37,522 nucleotides of DNA from a virus. Position 1 is the first letter of the stretch. Each line of letters begins with the position of its first letter. Made by a program: the position numbers and the translations under genes. The stretch is taken from positions 1-37,522 of the IMG/VR virus record IMGVR_UViG_3300025736_000079. One strand, 5' to 3'. The notes below the pieces were generated by a model. That model was not told the origin of the DNA and ran no database searches. It worked only from the letters and a program-made list of their open reading frames with translations. Shown here piece after piece: positions 30,390 through 37,522 of the stretch.

Positions 30390-30643
30390 TGAAAGCGAAG
30401 AAAAAGGAAGTGGACATTTATGAGTTGGTGAGAGAGGATTTAATACGATTGGGATTTAGGGACATAGGTCCCTTTGTTCCTCAGCAGGAATCATTAAGTG
30501 TGCGTGATTACTTTGCAGGACAAGCATTGGCAGGAAGTGCAGTAGACTGGTCAAAGAATAAGGGAGACGTAGCTTCTGCCTGTTACCATGCAGCAGATAC
30601 TATGATAAAAGAACGTGATAAGAATAAAAAAGGAGGTGATTAG
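30389..30643 (+). CDS. Small conserved-looking hypothetical protein
   Basis: 84 residues. 'VRDYFAGQALAGSAVDWSKN' followed by 'VASACYHAADTMIKERDK' is a pattern seen in small proteins of many phages ('RDYFAAKAL...AYRIADAML') with unknown function. The ATG overlaps the ATPase stop (TAATG). Confidence 0.78.
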   Translation: MKAKKKEVDIYELVREDLIRLGFRDIGPFVPQQESLSVRDYFAGQALAGSAVDWSKNKGDVASACYHAADTMIKERDKNKKGGD

Positions 30644-30645
30644 TA

Positions 30646-30771
30646 ATGGCAGCAGGAGCAAGAAGAAAAGGAAAACCAAGAACAGAAAAAGAAAGACAGA
30701 CAAGACATAAGAAAATATATGGAACAGAAAAAACACCACCTCGTGGTAGTGGATTAAAAAATAGGAGATGA
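30646..30771 (+). CDS. 41-residue highly basic phage micro-protein
   Basis: Ends 'KIYGTEKTPPRGSGLKNRR' and contains 'GKPRTEKERQTRHKKIYG', a pattern found in small basic proteins of several phages ('..RHKRKYG....PPRGTGL'). AGGAGGTGAT lies just upstream. Likely binds nucleic acid; function unknown. Confidence 0.7.
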   Translation: MAAGARRKGKPRTEKERQTRHKKIYGTEKTPPRGSGLKNRR

Positions 30772-30774
30772 ATT

Positions 30775-31380
30775 ATGAACCAGAAATTATTAGAGGCAAG
30801 ACGAAAGTTCAGAGGACAGAAAGGAATAATAGAAAAAGGAGGTGGATTCAACAGTGTACCTGCGGGGGTATACACTTGTCGGGTTACAGAGTCCAGCCTT
30901 AGGGGTATAACGTTTAAGGACGTTGAGTTAGAAAGGCACAGCTTGACTCTAACTGTGGAATTGGGAGACCAGAAAGGTCAGAAACTTTCTCCTTTCCCTC
31001 CTACTCTTGAAGAAGTTGATGGCATTCAACAGTGTGCCACAAACATTCAGAGGATTCTTGGTGATGTTATTCCAGGAGAGAATAAAAGTGGAGGATTTGA
31101 GATAGACTATGATGGTTTCTTACTTGAGGCAGAAGACCTCATTGCTAAGTGTGAAGGGGAATTGGTTGAGGTCACAGTCAAGGCAGGTAAGAAAGACCCT
31201 GATAGAATGAATGTCTATATCAATCGTGGGTTGGGTGATGATGTTGCTGGATTGGATAAGAAAGAAAGTAGCACAAAGCATTCAACGGATGATAACTTGG
31301 ATTATGGCATAAAGAAAACGAGAGGAAAGAAGACAGCAAAGAAAGTGGTGAAGAAAAAAGTAAGACGGAAAAAGAAATAA
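30775..31380 (+). CDS. DUF669-like protein, possible single-strand DNA-binding protein
   Basis: 201 residues. The beta-strand-rich core 'FNSVPAGVYTCRVTESSLR', 'SLTLTVELGDQKGQKLSPFP' and 'LVEVTVKAGKKDPDRMNVYI' fits the DUF669 family that occurs next to Sak4 in phages and is thought to act as a single-strand DNA-binding partner. The C-terminus (about 172-201) is a Lys-rich tail ('KKVVKKKVRRKKK') instead of the acidic tail of classical SSB. The structured leader of the primase gene follows. Confidence 0.78.
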   Translation: MNQKLLEARRKFRGQKGIIEKGGGFNSVPAGVYTCRVTESSLRGITFKDVELERHSLTLTVELGDQKGQKLSPFPPTLEEVDGIQQCATNIQRILGDVIPGENKSGGFEIDYDGFLLEAEDLIAKCEGELVEVTVKAGKKDPDRMNVYINRGLGDDVAGLDKKESSTKHSTDDNLDYGIKKTRGKKTAKKVVKKKVRRKKK

Positions 31381-31386
31381 CAAACC

Positions 31387-31496
31387 TTGATTGGGTGCAG
31401 TGAGTATTAACTATAACAATTCTTATGTTTTAGGATATATTCAAAACTGCTTGCTGCACCTGATTGAGTTGTTAATTTCCATTAACAAACAGGAGG
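31387..31496 (+). promoter_or_regulatory. Structured leader with operator dyad before primase
   Basis: A long stem of 14 pairs including G-U pairs (31387-31400 with 31454-31467, core GGTGCAG/CTGCACC) encloses 53 nt. Right after it comes the dyad TTGTTAAT-TTCC-ATTAACAA (31469-31488), then the ribosome site AGGAGG (31491-31496). A weak promoter-like pair (TTGATT, TATAAC, 19-nt spacer) overlaps the left part. Confidence 0.65.
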
Positions 31497-31502
31497 TGGT
31501 AG

Positions 31503-32498
31503 ATGAAAGTCAACGACAAAATGGTCTCATTCCTTGAGGCTCGGTTGGATATAGAAGAAATTGTCCACACTTACTTCCCTGAATGGCAACCTGACGGAAT
31601 GGTTGTCTGTCCTTTTCACGATGACACTAAGGCATCACTTCATATTTCACCAGAAGGGAAAGCCAAATGTCATAGTGGTCAATGTGGTTGGAGTGCTTCC
31701 AACATCATAGATTTTTTCTCAAAAATTGAAGGCGTTACCTATGATAAGGCACGGTGGTTACTGTATGAGATGGTTGTCAAGACAATTCCTGAGTCAAGAG
31801 TTGACACATATAAAAAACAAATTTGGGGGGGTTTTAAGTCTTTCACCTTAGGGAAAGCTCCTTGTATAAGGTATCTTCTCAATACGAGAAAATTAGGCAG
31901 TACTACGATTGGAAAATATGGAATAGGCTATGACACAAAAACCAAAAGAATAACCATTCCAATCTATGACCAATTCAATCGGTGTGTAAATATCAGAAAA
32001 ATGGGGTGGACAGAGGAACAAAGAGATTTTGCCAAAGCCCTTAACACAAAGGGGTATGGTAAAGTTAGGTTGTACCCTGAAAATCAAATCATCAATGAGA
32101 AGAAAATTGTATTGGTTGAAGGTGAGTGGGATATGCTTATAGGAAGACAAGCAGGATTACCTACTGCCACTTGGACAGGGGGGGCAGGTGGTTGGAATGA
32201 TGAGTTTGCTTGGCTGTTCCAAGATAAGATAGTCTTTATCCTTTATGATAATGATAAGGCAGGAAGAGTAGGAGCTGAGAAGCAGTATGAAAAGATAAGT
32301 GAGGTAGCTGATTGGGTTGAGCTATGTCCTCCGTTATCCAATGAAGGAAAAGATTTATCTGACTGGTATATAAATGACCGCACTGCTGTGGATTCTTTTG
32401 TTGACCATGTTTTGGAGTTTGAACTTCCTGTAAATACAAAGACCAAGAAAGTAAAACGGTGTCCTTGTTGTGGACAAATAATTAAGGAGGAGATATGA
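31503..32498 (+). CDS. DnaG-like DNA primase with CHC2 zinc finger and Toprim
   Basis: 331 residues. CHC2-type zinc finger 'VCPFHDDTKASLHI' with C36, H39, then C56 and C61 ('KCHSGQCGW'). Toprim motifs 'IVLVEGEWD' (E206) and 'FILYDNDKAG' (D249, D251). It would make RNA primers on the template strand and works with the helicase of the phage. No helicase domain is fused. The C-terminus ends 'RCPCCGQIIKEE', a small zinc-knuckle-like tail that reappears in the chimeric gene downstream. Start supported by AGGAGG at 7-12 nt. Confidence 0.92.
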   Translation: MKVNDKMVSFLEARLDIEEIVHTYFPEWQPDGMVVCPFHDDTKASLHISPEGKAKCHSGQCGWSASNIIDFFSKIEGVTYDKARWLLYEMVVKTIPESRVDTYKKQIWGGFKSFTLGKAPCIRYLLNTRKLGSTTIGKYGIGYDTKTKRITIPIYDQFNRCVNIRKMGWTEEQRDFAKALNTKGYGKVRLYPENQIINEKKIVLVEGEWDMLIGRQAGLPTATWTGGAGGWNDEFAWLFQDKIVFILYDNDKAGRVGAEKQYEKISEVADWVELCPPLSNEGKDLSDWYINDRTAVDSFVDHVLEFELPVNTKTKKVKRCPCCGQIIKEEI

Positions 32499-32635
32499 GA
32501 CTTGTGTGGACAATTTTCGTATGGGTTTTTATTGCCTATTTACTTATAGAGTTAAGTAAGGAGAAAAAGATGAAACGAAATAAAAATTGCAAGAGGTGTC
32601 CTTGTTGTGGTCAAATAATTAAGGAGGGGAAATGA
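32495..32635 (+). CDS. 46-residue chimeric micro-protein (membrane helix plus zinc-knuckle tail)
   Basis: One membrane helix at the N-terminus (VWTIFVWVFIAYLLIEL, 4-20), then a tail whose first part (MKRNKNCKRC) is identical to the start of the uracil-DNA glycosylase gene and whose last part (CPCCGQIIKE) matches the primase C-terminus. The overlap with primase is 4 nt (ATGA). It seems to be a duplicated patchwork sequence. Function unknown. Confidence 0.65.
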   Translation: MRLVWTIFVWVFIAYLLIELSKEKKMKRNKNCKRCPCCGQIIKEGK

Positions 32636-32760
32636 AAAGAAGATTAGTTGAATGGTTAGACAACTTACCTTTTGATTGGAAGACAGCATTGTTCTGTTGG
32701 CCATTAGCAATCATTGGTATTGTATTATTTGTTTGGTCTATAATTAAGGGGGCAAAATGA
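32632..32760 (+). CDS. 42-residue membrane micro-protein
   Basis: A charged start (MKRRLVEWLDNLPFDWK) and one membrane helix (TALFCWPLAIIGIVLFVW). It overlaps both neighbours by 4 nt, so three small overlapping genes link primase to the glycosylase gene. Function unknown. Confidence 0.65.
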   Translation: MKRRLVEWLDNLPFDWKTALFCWPLAIIGIVLFVWSIIKGAK

Positions 32761-33362
32761 AACGAAATAAAAATTGCAAGAGGTGTCTCCTTCATAAGAG
32801 TGCATTACAAAATGCTTGTGTGTGGGGTAGAGGTAATCCAAATGCAGATTTGTTATTATGTGGTGAGTCACCTGGTGTGGAAGAGGACATAGCAGGTGTC
32901 CCCTTCGTGGGTCAGGCAGGTAAGTTGCTCAATCATATCTTAAATAAGTTAGGGATTGACAGGGCTGATGTTTATGTGACAAATGTTTTGAAGTGTCACC
33001 CTAAGCAGAACAAACTACCGAAGAAATCAGAATTGGTCAAGTGCTTTGAACAGTGTAAACCTTACCTTGACCAAGAGATTAAAGGGGTGAAACCTAAAGC
33101 TATTGTTCTGATGGGAAGCACAGCGTTAAACTTAGTAACTGGACTAAGTGGCATAACAAGGTACGAATGTATGGAGGTGCAGACAGTGTGGGAAAATATC
33201 TATATCTATGCTGCCTTCCATCCTGCGTACGTTCTTCGGAAACCAGGAGTAGAGGTAAGGTTAGCACAAGCAATAGCAAGGGCAGCGAAGGCTGCTGGTA
33301 TGAAAGTTAAAACTAAAGGTTGGGAAATAGGAGTATTTAATTATGATGAAATCAGAAGCTGA
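32757..33362 (+). CDS. Uracil-DNA glycosylase, family 4 (Fe-S)
   Basis: 201 residues. Active-site motif 'GESPGVEEDIAGVPFVGQAG' (36-55) as in family-4 enzymes (GEAPG-E--QG-PFVG-AG), second motif 'HPAYVLR' (155-161), and cysteines 7, 10, 80 and 96 or 100 that would hold a 4Fe-4S cluster. It removes uracil from DNA, or family relatives act in replication as accessory proteins. It is encoded directly before the DNA polymerase and overlaps it by 20 nt, which links it to replication fidelity. Confidence 0.9.
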   Translation: MKRNKNCKRCLLHKSALQNACVWGRGNPNADLLLCGESPGVEEDIAGVPFVGQAGKLLNHILNKLGIDRADVYVTNVLKCHPKQNKLPKKSELVKCFEQCKPYLDQEIKGVKPKAIVLMGSTALNLVTGLSGITRYECMEVQTVWENIYIYAAFHPAYVLRKPGVEVRLAQAIARAAKAAGMKVKTKGWEIGVFNYDEIRS

Positions 33363-35148
33363 CATTTGGTACTCAATAGACTTTGAAACCTCTTCCCCCA
33401 ATAAATATTCTTGTCTGATTGACCGAGTGTGTGTGGGTAGAATAGATGACACTCCTGGTCAACAAGGACCCGCAATTAGACAGGGGTGGAGGTATTGGGA
33501 CTTTCGTAATGAGGTTAGAGAAGGGCAGATGTTTTTCTTTGATGACCCACAACTTAGAAAGATGATGTCCACCCCTCACCCTAAGATATTTCACAATGCT
33601 TCCTTTGACCTTCATCTTATGGAGAAGAGATTAGGTATCCCTGTCAAAGGCACAGTCCATGACACCTACTTAATGGCAAAGCATTTTAGGAATGACCTAC
33701 CTGCTTATGATTTGAAATCTCTTTCATATTATATGTTTGGGGATTTATACAAACCTCTTACAGAATTGAGAGAGTGGATTCATAAACATGATATGAAGGG
33801 GGAAGATGACATTGACTTTGACATGACGAAATGTCCAGACAGATTAGTTCACAATTATTGTATGCACGATGTAGAGATGACAGCTAAATTGGCTTGTTGG
33901 CTCTACCCTAAAGTAATGGAGAATTATGCCTATCAACAAGACACAGAACTCATCAGAAGTAATGAAAGAATGGAATCCAATGGAATCACCGTTGACGTCC
34001 CGTATCTTAAACGGGTTGTCCGATTGGGTGGCAGAAGAATTAAACGTAATACAAAGCAAGCTGCAACTTTACTGGAAGTTTCAAAAGGCAGAAAACCGAC
34101 AGGTATAGCATTACGAAATCATCTTGAAAATAGAGGGGAAGGTCGGAGAACTCCGACAGGAATGTGCAAAGCTGATGATGCAATCCTCCGAGACCACGCC
34201 CTTTCACCAGCAGTCCGAGCAGTCCAAAGAATTAGACATGACCAAAAAATAGTCAATACCTATGCCAACAATATTCTGTCCGTGGTAAACGAGAAGGGAA
34301 TATTCCACCCTAACCTTGTGCAATCCGCGGCAATCACACGGAGGTACAGGTCATGGAGTATGTATGGTGACAATGGAGTAATTGCTAAAGGTCAGGTTCA
34401 AAATATAATTGGAGGTCCTGTCATTCGTACAGGGTTCATAGTCCCAGACGGTTTTGGTTTTGTGAAATTAGACCTTGCCTCTATTGAGGCGAGGATAGGT
34501 GCTCACGCTATGAGTGTATTCTTAGGAGAGGATTGGTTTGCTGAACAGTACAGAAAGGATGATAATTTTAATATCTACATTTATGTGGCAGAGGATTGTA
34601 CAGATTACAAGGGCATCAATAAGAAGCAGGATGTTTATACAGCATATAAGCATGGGTGTCTTGGGGTTCAATATGGGGTGGGCATCAAGACCTTCCATAA
34701 AACTATGGTTGATAAGTTTCAACTCCCATACACATACAGTGGGTGTGAGCATGTGTATAAAACTATTCGGAGAAACTTCCCACAATTTTCTGCTCTCCAG
34801 AGGTTTGGGTCTGGTGTCATAAGAAAGGAGGGTTGCATTTACGATGACTTCGGTGCAGTTTATTACTTGCCTCCTGACCTTTCATACAAGGGGGTAAATT
34901 ATTATTGTCAGGGATGTGCAGGTAATGTATTCAAGTGGTGGATGTTAGAAACAGATAAGTTAATGAAAGGGACAGAGGATTATAGATTCAATGTAGTTCA
35001 CGATGAACAGAACCTTGCTGTCAAGCGAGACAGACAGGCAAGAGGCAGGGTAAAATCATATTGTGATTGTCTCAAGAAGCTGGATATATTTGAGTTGCCT
35101 ATAATTGCGGAAACAAGGGGTTTACGCAAGAACTGGGCTGACTGTTGA
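33343..35148 (+). CDS. Family A DNA polymerase
   Basis: 601 residues. The 3'-5' exonuclease domain shows 'SIDFETSS' (D13, E15), 'HNASFDLHLME' (D89) and 'NYCMHDVEM' (Y172, D176), so proofreading residues are present. The polymerase domain has motif A 'KLDLASIEARIGAH' (D377), motif B region 'DVYTAYKHGCLGVQYG' and motif C 'VVHDEQN' (H553, D554). No 5'-nuclease domain, as usual in phage enzymes. A start at the second Met is possible. It is the replicative polymerase of this phage. Confidence 0.93.
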   Translation: MMKSEADIWYSIDFETSSPNKYSCLIDRVCVGRIDDTPGQQGPAIRQGWRYWDFRNEVREGQMFFFDDPQLRKMMSTPHPKIFHNASFDLHLMEKRLGIPVKGTVHDTYLMAKHFRNDLPAYDLKSLSYYMFGDLYKPLTELREWIHKHDMKGEDDIDFDMTKCPDRLVHNYCMHDVEMTAKLACWLYPKVMENYAYQQDTELIRSNERMESNGITVDVPYLKRVVRLGGRRIKRNTKQAATLLEVSKGRKPTGIALRNHLENRGEGRRTPTGMCKADDAILRDHALSPAVRAVQRIRHDQKIVNTYANNILSVVNEKGIFHPNLVQSAAITRRYRSWSMYGDNGVIAKGQVQNIIGGPVIRTGFIVPDGFGFVKLDLASIEARIGAHAMSVFLGEDWFAEQYRKDDNFNIYIYVAEDCTDYKGINKKQDVYTAYKHGCLGVQYGVGIKTFHKTMVDKFQLPYTYSGCEHVYKTIRRNFPQFSALQRFGSGVIRKEGCIYDDFGAVYYLPPDLSYKGVNYYCQGCAGNVFKWWMLETDKLMKGTEDYRFNVVHDEQNLAVKRDRQARGRVKSYCDCLKKLDIFELPIIAETRGLRKNWADC

Positions 35149-35171
35149 GGGTCACTCAGTCCTTGAAAGTT

Positions 35172-35185
35172 ATGCGTATACGCAT
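35172..35185. repeat. 14-bp perfect palindrome ATGCGTATACGCAT
   Basis: Perfect self-complementary site in the 100-nt gap between the polymerase and the Spo11-like gene. Could be a protein-binding site for a dimer. No downstream T-run. Confidence 0.5.
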
Positions 35186-35251
35186 TTGTGTAGAGAAGAT
35201 AGGTAGAAACGGGACAAGAGTGTTGCCTAATAATAAAAGGAAGATAAGAAG

Positions 35252-36121
35252 ATGCCAAAAATATGTTATCGAGAGAAGAATTTTAGGAAGAAAACGAGGG
35301 ATATTATTCAGAAAGCAAACGAGATTATTGAGACCTATTCAGAGCAGGGGTTTGACCTCACGCTTCGCCAACTTTATTACCAGTTTGTTGCTCGTGATTT
35401 ATTCCCCAACACAGAACGTAGTTACAATATGTTAGGGTGTGTTGTGAATGATGCGAGGTTAGCTGGTGTGATAGACTGGGATAGCATAGTGGACAGGACA
35501 CGGGGAGTGAAGGGAAATGCTCATTGGAAATCTCCCCAAGAGATTATTAAAAGTTGTGCTAAACAGTATAAAATTGATAAGTGGGATAATCAAGAATATG
35601 AAGTTGAAGTGTGGATTGAGAAGGACGCTCTTGTGGGAGTGATTTCGAGTGTTTGTCGGGAATTGGATGTAGACTATTTTTCCTGCCGTGGGTATGTGTC
35701 TCAGTCTGAGATGTGGGGTGCGGGCTATGGAAGATTTAATAAGCCTACCATTATCTTTCATCTTGGAGACCACGACCCGTCAGGAATAGACATGACGAGG
35801 GACATTCAAGAAAGATTGAATATGTTTGCTGAGGATGTTGTAGAAGTAAAACGTATAGCTCTCAATCAAGACCAAATTAAAAAGTATAATCCACCTCCCA
35901 ATCCTGCTAAGGTTACAGATTCTCGGTATGAAAGTTATCGTGAATTATATGGAGATGAATCCTATGAGCTTGATGCACTTGAGCCACGGGTGTTAGAGAG
36001 TCTTGTCCGTAAGCATGTCTTGGAGGTTCGGGATGAGGACTTGTGGGAAAGTATGTGTGTGAAGGAAGAGGTAGATGTGTTAAAACTTAAACAGGTAGTG
36101 GAGGATTTAGAAAATGATTAA
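35252..36121 (+). CDS. Stand-alone Topo VI-A/Spo11-like protein (mini-A type)
   Basis: 289 residues. An N-terminal winged-helix segment with 'LTLRQLYYQFVARDL' (36-50) resembles the 5Y-CAP motif of Topo VI-A/Spo11, where one Tyr (here 42 or 43) attacks DNA. The Toprim domain has 'EVEVWIEKDALVG' (E123) and 'IIFHLGDHDPSGIDM' (D173, D175), in the order and spacing of that family. The C-terminal 'SYELDALEPRVLESLV' (237-252) fits the Toprim end. Short forms without a B subunit are known in mobile elements as Topo mini-A. Likely role: DNA cleavage or topology control in replication or recombination. Activity needs testing. Confidence 0.78.
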   Translation: MPKICYREKNFRKKTRDIIQKANEIIETYSEQGFDLTLRQLYYQFVARDLFPNTERSYNMLGCVVNDARLAGVIDWDSIVDRTRGVKGNAHWKSPQEIIKSCAKQYKIDKWDNQEYEVEVWIEKDALVGVISSVCRELDVDYFSCRGYVSQSEMWGAGYGRFNKPTIIFHLGDHDPSGIDMTRDIQERLNMFAEDVVEVKRIALNQDQIKKYNPPPNPAKVTDSRYESYRELYGDESYELDALEPRVLESLVRKHVLEVRDEDLWESMCVKEEVDVLKLKQVVEDLEND

Positions 36122-36347
36122 GTGTCTTAATTGTGGGAAGGAGTTTGAACCTAAGCGGAAATGGCAGAAGTTCTGCAAAACTCCATGTCGGTTGGAGTTC
36201 CACAAAATGGTAAAGGTGAAAATCATTCCATGTATTGTGCAAGTTTGGGACTGTCCAATATGTGGGGGAATGCAATTATATAATACAATAACGCAAACTA
36301 TCCTATGTCAAAATGTTGACTGTTTGCGTGTTGAAAGATTTAACTAA
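36114..36347 (+). CDS. Small multi-Cys zinc-ribbon protein
   Basis: 77 residues with cysteine pairs 'CLNCGKEF', 'FCKTPCRLEF', 'DCPICGG' and 'CQNVDCLR', enough for two zinc sites. Overlaps the Spo11-like gene by 8 nt. The first module resembles small zinc-finger proteins of phages. Nucleic-acid binding likely; no exact family. Confidence 0.75.
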   Translation: MIKCLNCGKEFEPKRKWQKFCKTPCRLEFHKMVKVKIIPCIVQVWDCPICGGMQLYNTITQTILCQNVDCLRVERFN

Positions 36348-36360
36348 TGAAAGGAAAAAT

Positions 36361-36942
36361 ATGAAAGTAAATACTAATATGTTAATGGCGTTAGACACAG
36401 CAACGAAATACACGGGGTATGCAGTCTTTGAGACAGGACCAATCAAGCCCCCCTCAGCACAGTTGAGGAACTATGGAATCTTTAAGGCAACAAGCAAGGA
36501 TTGGGAAACCCGTTGTCTTGAGATGAGCAGCAAGATAAGTAACATCATCAGGTCGGTCAAGCCTGGTATCCTCGTTCAGGAGTTCCCCTACTTCCAAGCA
36601 GGGACAAAGGGTATGGCTGCTTCACGGTCGGGAGGTACATTAGAACTTGCGTATCTGTGTGGGAGAATATCTGTATGTTGGGAAAGTTATTGTGCTAAAG
36701 TTCTGGCTGACACGGGAGTATCTTTTTATCCTGCATACAATATCAAGTATAATAAATGGAACGGTCAGTTGACTAAGGAGATAACTTGTCATAGATGTAA
36801 GGAGTTTTTTGATATAGACGCTAAGCCTAAAAGCATTGAGAACAATTACGCTGATGCAATTATGATGGGTAAGTGGTTCATTGAAAATGAAACGTCAACA
36901 AAGATGATGAAGAGTAATAGTGCAAAGAGGGTTGATATATGA
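36361..36942 (+). CDS. RuvC-like Holliday junction resolvase
   Basis: 193 residues from the ATG at 36361 (AAAGGAAAAAT upstream; an upstream in-frame ATG at 36313 overlaps the previous gene). RNase H-fold residues: D12 in 'MALDTATKYTGYAVFE', E74 in 'ILVQEFPYF' and D165 in 'NNYADAIMMGKW', the D-E-D set of RuvC-type resolvases. A CxxC pair (143-146) is inserted before the last helix. Expected to cut branched DNA before packaging. It ends with a 4-nt overlap. Confidence 0.85.
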   Translation: MKVNTNMLMALDTATKYTGYAVFETGPIKPPSAQLRNYGIFKATSKDWETRCLEMSSKISNIIRSVKPGILVQEFPYFQAGTKGMAASRSGGTLELAYLCGRISVCWESYCAKVLADTGVSFYPAYNIKYNKWNGQLTKEITCHRCKEFFDIDAKPKSIENNYADAIMMGKWFIENETSTKMMKSNSAKRVDI

Positions 36943-37076
36943 AGATGGTTAAAGTGTTATTATGGTTGACCAAACATCATCAGTGGCATAAAGATTGGCT
37001 TGGGTGCTGGATATGCGAAATGAGATTAAAAAATAATCCTGATAAACCTACAAACAGAGAGGGGGAAATAATATGA
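36939..37076 (+). CDS. 45-residue hypothetical protein
   Basis: MKMVKVLLWLTKHHQWHKDW, then 'LGCWICEMRLKNNPDKP'. One CxxC pair and two His residues could bind a metal. Overlaps both neighbours by 4 nt. Not recognised. Confidence 0.65.
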   Translation: MKMVKVLLWLTKHHQWHKDWLGCWICEMRLKNNPDKPTNREGEII

Positions 37077-37522
37077 GTTGTCACACAAAAGAAAAATTGG
37101 AAAACATGCTTGAAGACGTAGTGAATGAACTGGATTTATCTGGAGGCATGATTAAAGAACACGGTCCGCTTGGAACTGCACCTGCGGAATTAGTGCGGAT
37201 TGTGCTTAAGCGAAAAAACAAAGAAATACAAATGTTGAAGCAGGGCTTTGTTCCCCCCGCCCCACCCGCCAACGTGGCGGCAGAAGCGTTGCAACAAATG
37301 CGTAAAATATGCGACTCTATCGTATCAGTTGGTAATAAACTATATGCCAAAAATGGCATCTATGATTTGTTGCGCAAGGTCATGGCGGAAGTAGAGACAG
37401 CCCCGACAAGCCCCCCGCCCTCCCGCGCGGCACGGGAAGAAAAGACCGTTTTTGTGATTATCTGTACCGATTCATCTGGGAGTGAGTTGAGTGATTCTGT
37501 TGTTGCTGTGGCTGGAACAGAA
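37073..37522 (+). CDS. Hypothetical protein, cut by the window edge
   Basis: An open frame of 150 codons running off the right edge. It begins MSCHTKEKLENMLEDVVNEL; a helical first half is followed by Pro/Ala-rich linkers ('PPAPPANVAAEALQQM', 'TSPPPSRAARE') and then 'KTVFVIICTDSSG'. Codons from about 37240 are clearly GC-richer than the rest of the early region. The ATG overlaps the previous stop in the ATGA style. The frame is open where overlapping minus-strand reading is only a shadow. Confidence 0.7.
   Translation, partial: MSCHTKEKLENMLEDVVNELDLSGGMIKEHGPLGTAPAELVRIVLKRKNKEIQMLKQGFVPPAPPANVAAEALQQMRKICDSIVSVGNKLYAKNGIYDLLRKVMAEVETAPTSPPPSRAAREEKTVFVIICTDSSGSELSDSVVAVAGTE

Larger units (their letters stand above)
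32458..32787 (+). repeat. Duplicated segments shared by primase, micro-gene and glycosylase gene
   Basis: A 33-nt stretch at 32458-32490 (primase 3' end with ribosome site) recurs at 32595-32627 with one change, and a 31-nt stretch at 32570-32600 recurs exactly at 32757-32787 (start of the glycosylase gene). The two repeats join at 32595-32600 within the micro-gene, so this gene's end was assembled from copies of its neighbours. Confidence 0.85.

Noticed and set aside
35145-35435. Plus-strand reading frame of 96 codons before the Spo11-like gene
   Set aside because: Starts at TTG or at the palindrome ATG without a ribosome site, is extremely basic with low-complexity codons, and overlaps the well-supported frame at 35252.

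Overview
The window looks like about 37.5 kb of a tailed double-stranded DNA bacteriophage (Caudoviricetes). It carries large terminase, portal, scaffold, capsid and fibre genes on the minus strand, and a dense early and DNA-metabolism operon of mostly small genes on the plus strand. Most genes start at ATG behind good Shine-Dalgarno sites (AGGAGG, GGAGGTGAT), are packed with 1-20 nt overlaps, and use the standard code. Sigma-70-like promoters (TTGACA/TATAAT) are visible, so the host is a bacterium with ordinary initiation signals; I cannot name it. No tape measure or tail tube gene lies in the structural block, and capsid genes are followed directly by fibre genes, which fits a podovirus, but the genome continues beyond both edges. 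I see no integrase, lysis gene, tRNA or CRISPR array.

Layout. Minus strand, read right to left from 20090: a RepA-like RecA-fold ATPase, a small unknown gene, a putative small terminase, an unknown gene, a seven-gene glycosyltransferase/methyltransferase cassette (about 12.0-17.6 kb) with one unknown gene, a DUF3008-like gene, large terminase, portal, a small unknown, scaffold, a putative decoration protein, major capsid protein, then three consecutive fibre/lectin-like proteins that each begin with a secretion-type signal peptide. Two copies of a ~50-bp promoter-like element sit inside this operon. From 20.1 to 21.1 kb lies a gene-free region rich in iterons, tandem repeats and palindromes, ending in an AT-rich stretch; it looks like a replication origin or control region. 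On the plus strand come one unknown gene with a strong terminator, then a control region (21.85-22.45 kb) with tandem 20-bp dyads on both sides of a strong promoter and a ~440-nt leader that folds into several hairpins. A run of small genes (22.4-26.5 kb) follows, then replication and recombination genes: SNF2-type helicase, ribbon-helix-helix-like regulator, Cas4/RecB-like Fe-S nuclease, Sak4-like ATPase with a DnaJ-type zinc insert, DUF669-like protein, primase, family-4 uracil-DNA glycosylase, family A DNA polymerase, a Spo11/Topo VI-A-like protein, a zinc ribbon protein and a RuvC-like resolvase.

The most interesting signal is a regulatory network. A 20-bp dyad, TTGWTAAT-N4-ATTAWCAA, occurs three times in tandem upstream of the early promoter (outer half-sites degenerate), three times abutted just downstream of it, and singly, inside hairpins, before the early operon, the helicase block and the primase gene. 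Together with the structured leader this is a candidate undescribed phage control system. Other items of note are the origin-like repeat region, the stand-alone Spo11-like protein, the zinc-finger insertion in the Sak4-like ATPase, a chimeric micro-gene built from pieces of two neighbours, and the sugar/methyl modification cassette inside the packaging operon.
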